Positions 1-11,327 of a stretch of 64,000 bases of DNA are shown here, piece after piece; position 1 is the stretch's first letter; every line of letters starts with the position of its first letter. Source of the DNA: Acanthococcus lagerstroemiae (Eukaryota; Arthropoda; Insecta; Hemiptera; Eriococcidae); the NCBI GenBank assembly GCA_031841125.1, contig CM063106.1, positions 71,412,101 to 71,476,100 of the forward strand. Reading direction: 5' to 3'. A model generated the notes under the pieces. The model had not been told where the DNA came from and made no database searches. It saw only the letters and a list, made by a program, of their open reading frames with translations. The position numbers were made by a program, and so were the translations under genes.

Positions 1-1130
1 ACAATCTCTGAATCACTCGGCTATGATGTAGTTTACCTGTCCCTTTCGACCCAGAACATTTCTCCCTAAAAGGAAGACTCAGGCTGAATGTCGAACATCA
101 TCACCTTCTATAAATACGCAGTTTTCGATAATCTTTGGTTGGTATTGATGAAATAACGGCTATAACGGGATAGCAGACGGAGCTATCTGGTCAGCTCGTA
201 TGTTAATTCGCTTCTCGAAATTCAGCCAAACCTCGACGGAAATGTGTGAAATATGGTTGAAGACTCGCTCTTCGCTTACACTCTGTAGTCGTATATATGC
301 GATGTTAACAGACGTACTTATAGATACCTTATTATAATATGTAAATGAACGCGAACCACATCAACTGATACGACCTTAACGACTGCGGTAAATGTACTGC
401 GGAACTTCAGCCACAGAGTGGGTGTAGTATGACAATGTTTCTGGATACTATTTAGAACTTTTACTGCCATTTTATATGATAGGGACAGGAACTGGAATTT
501 CGATCTCATTACAAACATACGGGGAGCAGCCGACAGAGTTGTTGATTTAAAATGGTCAAAAATGTTGTGTAGAAACAACTCAACCTAAAAACCTATTCCC
601 AGCGGCTCGACGAGGTATATTATTTAAATATACTAATTCCGATTTGTTCGACGTATAGAAACTTTCACACTGACACTAAGTTGCGACCAAATATTTTCAC
701 AGCCTCGAATCCAAGATTTATGGCCATAACCATGATCTGGCGATGTCGACGGCTCTCAATAATTCTCAAATTATTCTCACGTGATCTAATTATCATTTTT
801 TTCAAAACATTTTTGTCATGACTCCTCGATTATTTTTTTTTAAAAGATGACTGCTGTTCGACCTGGCGTTGAGGTTACCAGCGTGGGACTTCTCCCTGTC
901 GGTGGCCCGTAACCCTCGCTCGGTTCTGCAGACCGGTTGTATAGCCGAGTAAGCGATAATTCGCCAATACTACCGACTTAGCTTTTAGCGCGCCGGCCTC
1001 TTTGGTCTCAAGCGATAAGTCAGCCGGACGGGGGGGGGGGCTCTAGCGAGAGCAGAGGAGTAAGGTACCACAGTGTCTGACTCCACAAAGTAACCGCCAA
1101 TGACTAAAATACGAGACTTTTTAAAAATTA
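1..1130. other. unassigned AT-rich DNA
   Basis: No protein, RNA or repeat family could be recognised here. The ORFs are short and lack known motifs. There is a run of 11 G at 1030-1040, one of many such runs in the window. Confidence 0.5.
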
Positions 1131-1138
1131 TTATCGAG

Positions 1139-1838
1139 CTACGAAGCTACACTCTCGGGATACGGGTTCGGAAAAGGTTGTTGTCTATATGTCGCAGAGG
1201 TATCCAGCAGCGGAAAGGTACTTGAGGTGTTGTTTATGTGCTTGTGAAAGTTGGAGAAGGCCAGAATTCGACTATGGGGGACGTGGTGAGAGTTACGAAA
1301 GCAGGTGAGGGAGAGGCATGAGAAGAGGTGGTCCACGGTGAGAGGGTCCTTATCTTTACAGTGTGGGCAGTTGAGGGGATAAAGGTTAGTGAGAAGATGT
1401 GTATGCGTGAGGCGTGTATGTCCAATCCTTAGATGGGTGATGATAACTTCCTCGCAGCGGGAGGAACGTTGGGACGTTTCACAGAGGACAGGTGTAAGCT
1501 TGATTTGTGCGAGCTTGATGTGCCGAGAGGCTTAATGCCGCCACTCTTTGAACCACTTACGCAAAATGGTCTGGCGAATGGCGGAGAATGAGTAGTCCTC
1601 TGCTACATACTTTGGAAGGATGTGGGAGGCACTTCAGAACATTGAGTAAGCGTATACGTATACATTTGGCTTTTATGTATCTTATATGAGGTGACCAGGA
1701 AAGGCGAGCGTCAAGATAGAGGCCGAGAAATTTGACTGAATTGAAGCGAGGCATCAATTGTGAGTTGAGTGAAAGAGGTGGGAACGTTAGATTTTTTGTT
1801 CGATGCTGGAACATCATGAATTCTGTTTTACTTGGCAA
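1139..1838 (-). pseudogene. jockey-like non-LTR retrotransposon, 3' part of ORF2
   Basis: This is the C-terminal part of a reverse transcriptase polyprotein of the jockey/I-type non-LTR retrotransposons, which copy their RNA into chromosomal DNA. Reading on minus from 1838, the peptide begins LPSKTEFMMF and continues to KFLGLYLDARLSW followed by HI, the usual stretch after the RT palm. Further down, in another frame, comes EVIITHLRIGHTRLTH and then CPHCKDKDPLTVDHLFSC, the Cys/His ending typical of the region after RNase H in this group. The RT catalytic domain and the endonuclease are absent, so the copy is 5' truncated near 1838. At least one frameshift separates the two parts. No poly-A tail or target duplication was found. 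The class is fairly certain; the exact clade (jockey, R1 or I) is not. Confidence 0.8.
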
Positions 1839-1849
1839 TAATATATGAT

Positions 1850-2470
1850 ATTAAAATGACATCTATAGCCAGTTGTACAAAAAATTCAGTTCAATTTTGT
1901 CGGATTATAGAATTTTAAAATTTTTTCCAAACTTTTTGTCATTGTTCTCTCATCATTCTTCCTGGTAACTACAATTTTCAAGATATTGAATTTAATTTGA
2001 TATTAAGAGTCTTCAGTTAACTTATTCAAGGGCTGAATTTACTGTTAGGCGTAAATTTTCAGAGACCGCAAAATTTTAATATAAATTTTTTCAAGTGTAC
2101 ACTGTTGAAAAAAACTTTTTTTAATGAGCTAAGCTGATACTCAAGTTCTATAATATTATAATTATAAAATCAAAAATTACAAGTAATCGTATTTGCAGAG
2201 ATGTAGCTATGAGAGGCAAGAAGCCCCCAAAAGATTTTTTTGCTAGCGTTGTTCATTTGCCATGAATCAGTTAACAAAATTGAGAAGGTCAAAACTGTTT
2301 TCTTTTTTTCCTTCTTGCTGATTGAAAGTTGAATACGAAGTTGATAAAATGCAGTCGATTAGTGTGCATTGCATTTTCCTACGTTTTAACCCCCCCCCCC
2401 CCCCCCCGAAATAAGAAAATTGCCCTCGCTAAATCCCTGAATTTTAAATAATTAAATAAGAGAATATAAA
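1850..2470. other. unassigned AT-rich DNA with C18 run
   Basis: AT-rich sequence with no recognisable gene. It holds a run of 18 C at 2390-2407. Confidence 0.5.
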
Positions 2471-2475
2471 ATAAA

Positions 2476-2697
2476 ATGGAAGAAAGGATGGGAGAAGATC
2501 AGTTTGGATTCGGAAAAAGTAGAGGAAATAGGGAAGCAATTTTATGTTCGAGGCTTTCATTAGAAAAAAGACCGGAAACGGTTTGGATATATATTATAAC
2601 ATCTGTAGCTTTATAAAAAGCTTTCGATAATGCGGAATTTCCAATATTTCAAGTATGTATTGAAGAGATAGGAGTAAGTATAAAGAAAGAAGAGTCC
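2476..2697 (+). pseudogene. non-LTR reverse transcriptase relic, N-terminal RT blocks
   Basis: The plus-strand reading frame gives EDQFGFGKSRGNREAIL, matching the RT block usually read as QxGFRxGRGTREAI. After an in-frame stop (TAA) it continues KAFDNAEF, the block holding the first catalytic aspartate (KAFDxV), and then GVSIKKEE. The order and spacing fit RT blocks 2-3 of an RTE-like or related non-LTR element. The catalytic FADD block is missing. The C-terminal part of what may be the same copy lies at 3650-4320 on the same strand. A 205-bp inverted-repeat element at 2907-3111 and unrelated-looking DNA separate them, so the intervening part was deleted or replaced. The call as an RT fragment is good; joining the two pieces is inference. 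Confidence 0.72.
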
Positions 2698-2906
2698 CTT
2701 GGTGGAACGTATGGCGATGCACCTATATTTGATTATTTCTTAGGCTGCAGTGACTCTACCTTGTACATAATGTTTCATTTCAACTCTCCCGTTTGAAAAC
2801 AAATATTTGAAGTGATGTTTTTCAAAGTCACTCACTGGTGAGGGTGCAAACAAATTAAAGAGTTTCAGACTGAAATAGAACGTAGGGACATATAATGTAG
2901 AGTATA

Positions 2907-3111
2907 CAGGGTTAGTTGGTTTTCCCTCCGCCATGTGAAAACTCCGTCAGGCTGAACGAAGTATGACTCAATGTGTTATCTACCAAAATGTACAGTATGC
3001 TCTGTTATCGGTTAGGCGCGCTACACACTATTCGTGAGTAGCGATAAAACCGATAACAGATCTTCAGCGTAATGGAGTTTTCCTATGGCGGAAGGAAACT
3101 GACTAACCCTG
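2907..3111. mobile_element. 205-bp MITE, TA target site
   Basis: The ends are inverted repeats: the left starts CAGGGTTAGTTGGTTTTCCC and the right, read on minus, starts CAGGGTTAGTCAGTTTCCTT. Similarity runs for about 50 bp on each side. Both ends are flanked by TA, as expected for the Tc1/mariner superfamily. Inside is a second perfect inverted pair, CTGTTATCGGTT and its complement. There is no coding capacity. A matching end lies at 14339. Confidence 0.78.
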
Positions 3112-3113
3112 TA

Positions 3114-3645
3114 GTCACAGCAGTCTGAATAATCGAATGCAGCGGCGCGTGAAATATTACTGTTTGGGGTTACAACAAGTTTTTTTGGAAAAAATCATAT
3201 GGATCATTTCGATAGGGAATGCTACGGGGAACATTTTTTATAGTGAGTATTTTCCTGAAAAACGGATATTTCGCGAGATTATTGCAAAAAACACCACGGT
3301 GGGATACATTTCACGCTGTAGCACGCGACGCACGCGGGGTATGGGGTGAGACAGAATACCGCAGGAAACCCTTCTAAAGGAATTAGTCTTAATAAATGTC
3401 CTTTTTGACGTATATCTCCCAGACTATCAAGTTCAGGAGGTGGTCCACTTTGAGACCTTTTAACTGACTATCGAACAGGGCCACGCCATTTATGTGAACG
3501 CACCTTCATTACTGCTTAGATAGACTAATGCCGAAAGATGAACGATTTAGCTTTAATTTTGTAATTTGGCGAATGTTTCTTGTTCCTCCTGAAATTTTAG
3601 ATTTTCATACAACGCACTTCAGAAAGTTAATCTTCAAATACTTTG
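3114..3645. other. unassigned, possibly foldback-derived
   Basis: No protein is recognised. The stretch at about 3175-3300 resembles the inner arms of the foldback element at 8879-10223 (GGGAACATTTTTTATA, then a GATATTTCGCGAGAT-like segment), so it may be a distant relic of the same family. That similarity is weak. Confidence 0.3.
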
Positions 3646-3649
3646 AGTA

Positions 3650-4330
3650 GTGTGATAACGCAAGATGGAAGAAGTAAAACAGAAATGAAAAGTAGCATGG
3701 TACAAGCTAATAGAGCTTTTTTTCAAAAAGGAGACATATTCAGTGCAAATATTGAGGAAGTAACACTGAAATTTCTTGGAACGTATATTTGGAGTACCTA
3801 TAGTACTGTATGGATGTGAGAATGAGGTTATGTTTTAGTTGATCCGTTGTAACCACAGAGCGGTAGTACTACTAGAGCACCTGGAAACATCCGAGTACTG
3901 ACACCCGCCATTTTGAGTCGCTTGGTGCCCGATGATTCAAAATTCATTACGCGGAACGTGCCGCATGTCGAATTGTGAATCATCGTGCGCCGAGTGACTC
4001 AAAATGGCATTAGACATTATACCAGTTACGGGCAGTATGGACAAGTAGCGTGATTAGGGATAGGTACAGCCGATAGGTAGCGGCATCTCCCAACAGAAGC
4101 GCAAGAAAGAAAAAGGTTAAACGCTTTTGAAATGTGCTGTTATCGGAGAATGTTGAAAATTAAACTGTTAGAAAAAATCAAGAATGAGGAAGTATTGAGG
4201 CGAATGGAAAGGGAAAGAAAAATGTGGAATATAATTGTAAAGAGAAGAGTTAAAATGATAGGTCGTGATACAAGACATCCAGGGATATTGTTATTACTGC
4301 TAAGAGGGAATGGTTGAGAGGAAGAACTGG
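3650..4330 (+). pseudogene. non-LTR reverse transcriptase relic, C-terminal part
   Basis: Plus-strand frames give VITQDGRSKTEMKSSM with QANRAFFQKG following, the conserved stretch after the RT palm. After about 200 bp of foreign DNA the frame resumes with RLNAFEMCCYRRMLKIKLLE, KIKNEEVLRRME and VKRRVKMIGRDTRHPG. This is the standard C-terminal signature (FEMWCYRRML, then a MIGHILRHPG-like block) of RTE-like elements whose proteins are often named endonuclease-reverse transcriptase. There are stops at both ends of the first part, and the conserved GH before the last block is altered to GR. The interrupting DNA includes a palindrome at 3908-4007. It probably belongs with the RT relic at 2476-2697. 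Confidence 0.8.
3908..4007. repeat. 39-bp-arm palindrome inside RT relic
   Basis: Arms at 3908-3946 and 3969-4007 pair with about four mismatches around a 22-bp loop. The outer ends read GCCATTTTGAGTC on both strands. It sits in the DNA that interrupts the RT C-terminal frame, so it is likely a small MITE or the core of one. No target duplication was identified. Confidence 0.65.
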
Positions 4331-4344
4331 AAAGGAAGGCAAAG

Positions 4345-4760
4345 AATAAGCTATGAAGAGCAGATAATGAATGAAACAAAGTGTAAATCCTTCTCAGAAA
4401 TGAAAAGATAAGCGTAAGAGAGAGAAAAGTGAAGAGACGCAATCTAATAGTCGAGAGACTGAGGAATATACATTATCATCAGATAAGTAAATAATACTGC
4501 GTTTGTACGTACTTATTAGGGAAGAGTACTATACGTATTAGGATATTTCCAGATCTTTAAGCGTAAATGGAGGGTTGGGGGGGGGGCTTAGCCTACCAAA
4601 ATTTGCTGAAAAAAACACCAAAAAACTAAAAAATTATAGGAGTGGAAGAATTTTCTGCTCTTTTTTGATGCTTATCAGGTGTCAGCCCCCATGAGCCCTC
4701 CACCATTCTAGGTTGGTTGTTCACGTTTGTTCCAGAAGCCTTGCTCAACAACAAATTTAG
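4345..4760. other. unassigned DNA
   Basis: The first part may be the 3' tail of the plus-strand RT relic. There is a G10 run at 4577-4586. Nothing else is recognised. Confidence 0.4.
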
Positions 4761-4762
4761 TG

Positions 4763-4806
4763 CAATAACAACAACAACAACAACAACAATAGTAATAATA
4801 ATAATA
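4763..4806. repeat. (ACA)n(ATA)n simple repeat, LINE tail
   Basis: Triplet repeat ACA followed by ATA. It is probably the 3' tail of the minus-strand LINE that begins just above it. Confidence 0.85.
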
Positions 4807-5700
4807 AACCTTTATCGATTAGAAGTACATTACAGGACGGGAATGTGTGTCTCCCACGTGCTTCGCCCTCGTTCCGAATGTAACCCCGGCCCATGGAGGG
4901 TAAAGGTACCCTTCACCCTCTCCCATTCCTTTCGATCTTGGGCAATCCGGTGAAAAAGTTTATTTCTGATATAACCGTCGATCTCGTCCCTCCATCTAGT
5001 TTCTTGTTTTCCTCTGCTTCTTGTTTTATGACTTAAGAACCAGAAGGTGGCTTGGTAAGACAATCTATTTTGAGGTAGTCTCGCAACGTGCCCCGCCCAT
5101 CACCATTTTAGGTTTCTAATTAGTTGTACACAATTTTTTACGTTGGGAAATTTTTCCGGGTTATTTGCAGACTAATTATGTCCTTTATTTTTATGCCTAG
5201 AATGGAGCGCATCATTGAATTTTGGGCTGTTTCAATCTTCTTGAGTAGCCTGGCAGTCTGGTACAACATACATGCTAAAGATTTCCCCTTTTTGAATATT
5301 TTTGAAATTACCTTTGAATATGTGTTTTAGTGACCAAAATGTTTCCATGCCAGAGTAATTCTGCGGTCTATTTCTTTTTCGGTTCTTTTTTCTAATGAGA
5401 TTAATTGTCCTAAATCCGTTGTTTCTGAGACTACTTCAAGCTCTTTATTACCGACCAAGATTTTTGTTTTTTTGGGGTAAGTTGTTATAATTTTGGATTT
5501 TTCAATGTTCATTGTTAGCCCTGCCAACTTTCCGCTTTCGTTCAGTTCTTGAATCATTTCTCCCAGCTCAACCTGTGATTCTGATATAAGAACTACATCG
5601 TCTGCAAACCTCAGGTTCGAAACTTCGATTCCGTTGATATTTAAGCCTTTGTTTTTCCATTCTAACTGTCTGAAAACTTCCTCTAGGGCCATATGTTAAA
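4763..5700 (-). pseudogene. RTE-like non-LTR retrotransposon, 5'-truncated
   Basis: Reading on minus from 5692, the frame gives NLRFADDVVLIS, the RT catalytic block with both aspartates (residues about 28-31 of the open segment), then the usual thumb region. Frameshifts follow, but conserved blocks continue in order: LLKKIETAQNSMMRSILGIK near 5200, AGHVARLPQNRL near 5090, and TRWRDEI with AQDRKEWERVKGTF near 4880-5000. The 3' end on minus is marked by a simple-sequence tail of ACA and ATA triplets at 4763-4806, a common ending for RTE-type elements. The endonuclease and N-terminal RT are missing, so this is a typical 5'-truncated insertion. It belongs to the same broad clade as the element at 26470-30292. 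Confidence 0.85.
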
Positions 5701-5798
5701 AAAACTGGGTGACAGCGAGCAATAACAATTACTTCTCAGCTAATAATCCCGCAAGTAACGATTCATCTAGACACTCGTCCATTTTGTACTTCAACGCT

Positions 5799-6059
5799 TC
5801 AGTCGCTGTACTCTCCATAAACGTTCCAAACATCTACGAGAGCGCTGTTCGTTTCACAGGTTCGAGTCGCACCCTGTTCTGAGAATGCCACAATTATTCG
5901 CCGATTTAATAATCTCGATCGTATTTCTGATAGTGCAGCATCACCACGACTTTGTACTAACGACCTTCGTTCGTTTTTTTCCACAGTCAGAGTTTTTTCG
6001 ATGGACCAAGCAAGCTGTTTAGAATCCATCATACTCGTTCCCACTGCTATCTTTGCCAA
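5799..6059 (-). other. 86-codon open frame, unrecognised
   Basis: A minus-strand frame begins MAKIAVGTSMMDSKQLAWSI and runs 86 codons. Its composition is fairly protein-like, but no domain is recognised. It lies between a LINE relic and a CpG-rich segment. It could be chance, an exon or part of an unknown repeat. Confidence 0.15.
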
Positions 6060-6099
6060 CTGAGATTCGCGCTTTCAATCTTTATGTATCAGTATCAGC

Positions 6100-6415
6100 T
6101 ACTCCAGTCGACTAATTCGCTGGGTCAGCGGCCCCAACGCCCATTTATGCCATTTTGGCGCGTGTATCGTTGACCGTTGTCCAGCATTCGCATACGTGTG
6201 CGCGTGTTTTCGACGCGACACCCGCGCGTCTTTCGCGGCCGGCATTTGTGTGCAGCTCCGCGAAAGTCGTTCTCCAAATCGCCTATACCTGCGCCCACGC
6301 ACGCTCGCCGGCGAATAAAATCGCGCGAGCGTGCGAATTACAACCAACATCGCCAGTCGCCCGTTTTATTTTTGCTTCTATATATTTTTTTTATTTCGCC
6401 CGAAACCGGTAAGTT
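6100..6415 (+). promoter_or_regulatory. CpG-rich unique segment ending in a candidate 5' splice site
   Basis: This stretch has an unusually high density of CG dinucleotides for the window and is not repeated elsewhere in it. It ends with ACCGGTAAGTTC: the GTAAGT at 6409-6414 is a strong 5' splice-site match. This would fit a promoter and an untranslated first exon read on plus, but no coding sequence or TATA box supports it. It is the best candidate here for host gene sequence, but weak. Confidence 0.25.
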
Positions 6416-7609
6416 CCTACATATGTAAAGTATATACGGCAGTTATGAGTGCACGCGATTGCGAATTTGTGTGGTTTGTGGAGTTGACGTCATGAGACAG
6501 GAATACCGGCGTGGCCACTGGTCCCGGTCCGACTGTTAACCGCGCGGTCATAGTACAAACATTGACTTTCTATAGGATGAATGGCACTCTGCTTTCCGTA
6601 TGGTCAGCAGCGGTGCGAATGAATTGTATACTTACCGTGTCTGGTTATTTATGGCCGAGGAAGACCGACAATATATCCTACGTACGGTGGTAAATTCGAA
6701 CTAGCGGCACAGCACCTTCGGTGTAGGGTTAGAGCGTGCCTACTCGTTTGATTGCGGTGAAAGTGGAAGCTGGAAAGTCGATCGAGTGCGCGCGGGAAAA
6801 AAACAGGGTGATTCCGGGTGACGTGTAACAGAAGAAGGCGAAAGAGGACCCGTTCTGGACACAGTAAAGCGACAGCGTCTGTGCGTCGCGTATCAATGGA
6901 CTAGTTTTTCTATCTCACCTAGATTTATTGCGATCGTGCTTATTGTGAATTGATAAAGAATGAACTGAGAACTGGACTGGTATGGCGAAGAGACTTTGGT
7001 CTAGTCGTCGGTGCAAGTAGAGCGAATGCGGCCCGATGTACGTATTAATCATTGACATCAGTAAGGACCTCTGCGAGTCTAAGCGAGGGGGAAAAGAGTA
7101 CGGACGAAAGGACATTGCCAGTTTTACATCTTGAATTTCATCTGTACTTATTCAGTATGGTTGTAGTGACGCATCACTGATTGTATGTGTAGGTACATCG
7201 GCAATATGCCAGCAGTTTCACTGAACTAATTGCTTTCTTAGGTCACAGACCTCAGCTGCTTAGCTTTCTGCTGCGTTTTTCTATTGAGAGGCGGGAGGCT
7301 AAGCTTTTATTACCTAGAAATATAAGCATGTACTGATGGGGTTTCGAACCTTGCGTTCTGAAGGAGGCAACGGTTCCCTCTGTCTTCTATGGGATACCTC
7401 TTATGACCTTCTAAATAATTCTTACTCGCTGATATTGACCGCTTGTTTATGACGAATTTCCATGGCCGGCCTTACTGGAATATTTTCAATTATGAACTGT
7501 TCAAGTGTATGAATTAGTTTAACTTCAAAATAGGAACAAAATGACCATTGTGTTAACATCCAAGCATTCTGGAAACATGTACTCTGAAGTTTGCTTTAAC
7601 TAAACCAAA
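6416..7609. other. unassigned, partly CpG-rich
   Basis: No gene or repeat is recognised. The segment 6700-6900 is again richer in CG than its surroundings and could belong with the candidate first exon upstream. Confidence 0.4.
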
Positions 7610-8170
7610 TGTTTACAGGGTTGTCTTTCATTCTCATGGATATTTTTGTGTATTTCACTATGAAAAAAAGAAAAAGATACACCAGCCACATCACTGTCGG
7701 CTGATTTTGCAGCAACGCTGCCAAAACGTGATAGCAAATGCACCAGTACTGTTGCATTATCCAACGAATACTGCCAGAAAATCATGAGAATACTGCTAGT
7801 CTACAGTCAAAAAATAGTTGACTTTAACAGTGGGTTGGCTGGGCTCGGTGGGAGGCAGTGTTCTGCAGCTGAATTTTTGACTTGAATGAGTGAGCTGGCT
7901 GTAGGTAAACTGGCAGCCGAATTGACAGTACAGTAGTGGCAGTATTGTCGGCTACATTGGCTGTGATCTGGCTGTAAAACCGCTAAAATACTTACGTAGG
8001 CAATGACATTGGCAGTCCATTGCTGTGTTTACATCCACGAAGAATTCTGCAACCATCACACTGCAGGCGTTTTACATACCGCTGCAACTGTAATTGTGTT
8101 GACAGTGAAACTTCTGGCAGTACTGCCACAGCATTCGTCTTTTTTATGAGGATGTATGTATACTTTTGGA
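7610..8170. repeat. region dense in TGGCAG/CTGCCA motifs
   Basis: The motif CTGGCAG or its complement CTGCCA recurs many times on both strands, for example TTCTGGCAGTACTGCCACAG near 8115. This suggests a low-order repeat or the inside of a foldback element. No clear unit length or terminal repeat was found. Confidence 0.35.
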
Positions 8171-8667
8171 ATAGATTTCTTCAATATAAACTGATTCACC
8201 CGCTCAAACTGCGACTGGTAGCTGTTCTGATAAGGAATAATATTGGAAACGGGTTCGGTGTTGTGTCAACAATGGCTCATTGCGTTTTAGTAGTGATTAG
8301 TGTGCGGGCCTGTATGGACTAGTAGTGGATTTTTTTGAGTGGATTAGTATCCAGTCTGTATTGGAAAGCGTTAGTCCAGTTTCAATCCCAGGAGAATATG
8401 AGCAAATTACAAGCTTCTAGAAATGAAGAATGAGTATGCATGGCGGCTGTATCTACAACTAGCTGAGTATGGGCTTGTCGTATTGAACAACCATACGTAT
8501 AGCAGATCTGTACGAAATGTTGGCTGAGCAGAGGCGCCTTAAAGGCGCAAGTAGTATTGGACAAACATCCTGACTTGAGCAGTGTTGCGCAAATTATGTG
8601 AGTCACTTAGTCAGTTCTGTGTTGTCAGCTACAAGCAGCGTTCTACTTTAAGTTAGTTTGGTCGGTA
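8171..8667. other. unassigned DNA
   Basis: No recognisable gene or repeat. Confidence 0.5.
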
Positions 8668-10432
8668 AAGTTGAACCTCGCTTATCCGGATTTCCGTGTT
8701 ATCCGGATAGTCAAAAATGGCACTCCATTATCCAAATGATTGCATTATCCGGACGTGTTGCGTCATTTACATACTACATAAGCCTACTTAATCGTTTTTT
8801 CCTGATATGTAGAATTTTTTAATCACTTTTGTACTTAAACATTCTAAGTTCTTCTTTTTCATGACATTAAATATTTATTAGGGTGTCCCTTATTTTACAA
8901 GTTTTCGCCAATTGATTAGGGTCACACTGAAAATTTGTTCTGGACCTAGAAACTCGTCATACAAAATTTGAGCTCAATCTGAGAGCATTAACCCGTGCCG
9001 CTTTGACCTTGAAGTTATGTGTAATACTGAGATTTGACAAAAAACTTCGAATATCTTGGAACATATCAACTTCAGGACCAAAATTGATATAACATAAAAT
9101 GTTTCTTGTTGAATTTCCTATAAAAAATACCCCATGCAACTTTTCTCCAAAACGCATATTTACCGAGATAATCGCAATAATGTGTGGAAGTTTCGAGGAA
9201 TGTGGCTTTTATTTTTTCTTTCATAACCAGTCTTCACTAGCTAAATTCAGTTATCTAAAAAAATATTCACTTTAGGACCAAAATTCAAATAACATAAAAT
9301 GTTCTTTGTTAAATTTTCTATAAAAAGGTTCCACACAACTTTTCTTTAGAAAACATATTTATTGTGCTAATTGCAAAAATGCGTGGAATTTTCGAAAAAC
9401 ATAGGTTTTTTAAATTATTTTACAGCTGAAATATCTGTAACTTCAGTCTCTGTCTACTGGGGTAATCCCCCCCCCACCTGGCTACGCCCATGACAGTTTG
9501 CTGGGTGCGCATAAGATATATCATTGTGCTGTTAAGGAACAGTCACACGTTCTCAAAATTCATTGTCATTTCCTATGGGCAAATCGCTGTTTTCTATTGT
9601 TGATTGTACATCATCTCAAGTCTACCATATCAAGTCTTCAACGGAATCTTAGAATGCTCGAGACTCAATAAAAACATTGGAATTAGTTATGGCTCATGGA
9701 TGCCTAGTTAACGTTTCAATTTTAGGCTCTTCCGCAGGTTTCATCACTAGGGTCAGACCAACAGTCCTACCTCTCGCAAATACAAGTTTTTAATAATCGC
9801 AAACACTACTGCATGTGTCCATCTTCACCCCTTTTTGGTCCTAAAATGAATATTTTTTTTTTAGATAGCTACGATTTAGCGAGTGAAGATCGGTTATGAA
9901 AGAAAAAATAAAATCCACGTTCCTCGCAATTATCTCGGTAAATATGCGTTTTAGAGAAAAGTTGTATAGAATATTTTTTATAGGAAATTTAACAGGAAAC
10001 ATTTTATGTTATATCCATTTTGGTCCTGGAGTTGATATGTTCCGAGATATTCGCAGTTTGTATAAAATCTCTGTATTACACATAACTTCAAGGTCAAAGC
10101 AACACGGGTTAATGACCTCAGATTGAGCTCAAATTTTTTATGGCGGGTTTCTAGGTCCATTGGAACAAATTTCAGTGCGACCCTAATCAACTGACGAAAA
10201 CTTGTAAAATAAGGGACACCCTAATATTTATGTATTCTTTTTCTTGGGTGAATAAAGAATTTGCTCTATTTTCATCGCATATGAAACTTATCTTGTACCT
10301 ACTACACATACTGACGAGTACAATATCTTATTAACTAGAGGGGGGGGGGAAAGAAAAAACCCGCATCATCTGGATTTTCGATCATCCGGATTCCTGAATT
10401 CCCCAATCAATCCGGATAATCGAGGTTCTACT
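8668..10432. mobile_element. pogo/Tigger-like element split by a nested foldback
   Basis: Left end reads GTTGAACCTCGCTTATCCGG just inside 8668. The right end, read on minus, gives GTAGAACCTCGATTATCCGG. Both ends are flanked by TA, and both repeat TATCCGGAT motifs inward, as in pogo/Tigger elements. Without the nested insert the element would be about 400 bp, so it was already a non-autonomous MITE. No transposase is present. Relatives are at 11328-11831 and 42924-43122. Confidence 0.75.
8879..10223. mobile_element. 1.35 kb foldback element, hAT-like, 8-bp target duplication
   Basis: The ends are TAGGGTGTCCCTTATTTTAC on both strands. Arms of roughly 390-420 bp (8879 to about 9300, and about 9830 to 10223) are diverged inverted copies, sharing for example GGACCAAAATT and CATAACTTCAAGGTC. 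It is flanked by an exact 8-bp duplication, ATATTTAT, at 8871-8878 and 10224-10231. An 8-bp duplication with T/CAGGG ends fits the hAT superfamily, though no transposase is encoded. It is inserted inside the Tigger-like element, so it is the younger of the two. Confidence 0.8.
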
Positions 10433-10434
10433 TA

Positions 10435-11325
10435 TGTATTTCCATTGTATGTTGTTGTCCTAAAAGTGCACCGGCACTCGTTCTTTCCCCCTATTTCCTT
10501 TATCTGTATGTGTTGTGTCTCTCGTCTCGTTTTCGCCTACCTAAAGCAGTTACAGCTCGCGACGGTTTTTTATCGAATAGACTTTCACAGGTACTTTCGT
10601 GTTTTCTTTTCGACATTTTATGACTTAATTTTTCGATACAGTAGTCGGGGAATAAACTGGCAGATGAAAAAATTGGTTTTGAATGAGGCTCATAGACTTG
10701 GAAGAGTCAGTTTTCTTACTAGCTAGTCTGCGCCAGCCTGACCAATACATATATATAGGTCACCGGTGTCATCTCAATAATTAAGTACTATGGTAATTAT
10801 GCGAGTCTTACGAGCTCAGTTCTTGTTCTATTGTCCAGACATGTCGCGCACCGCTCTAATTATGCAAGGCAGTACTATGGTGCCAGCTCTTCCAGACAGT
10901 GCTGCAGTTTCACTGAATGCCATTGCTGGGCTGTTGTTATCATCCCAGACGTATGCTAGTATACTGGCAATTTGGACATTACTGTAATATTGCGCCTGTT
11001 GCAGATGTAAGGTCATAAGGTCCCTGACTTACGCGTTTCATGAATACCGGTTTCATCTTCCAATTGCAAACTTTGGTTTCCTTGGTTCTGAAGGGCTTTG
11101 CTGATCAGAGGAGGTTACAAAAGCGGTATCTTTTCTCATCTCTTTAAGATGCAATCGCTGGTGATAATCAGACATATTATGATCATAATTATGCCAGAAA
11201 GGTGATCAAGGCTTCGGAGAGGGGATAGTTATTCTTGAGAAGTAAGGTTCTATGGGTCAGTAACCAATTGTTGTTCACCGCTATCTTATCAAGAAGGTTG
11301 GTCCAAGTCGAACTCGCGAGTGATG
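10435..11325. other. unassigned DNA
   Basis: No gene or element recognised. The part around 10860-10990 has some TGCCAG/CAGTGCTG motifs like those at 7.6-8.2 kb. Confidence 0.45.
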
Positions 11326-11327
11326 TA

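Noticed and set aside
6099..6428. Overlapping short frames on both strands in the CpG-rich segment
   Set aside because: Three mutually overlapping Arg-rich frames are expected from CG-rich sequence; none is supported as coding.
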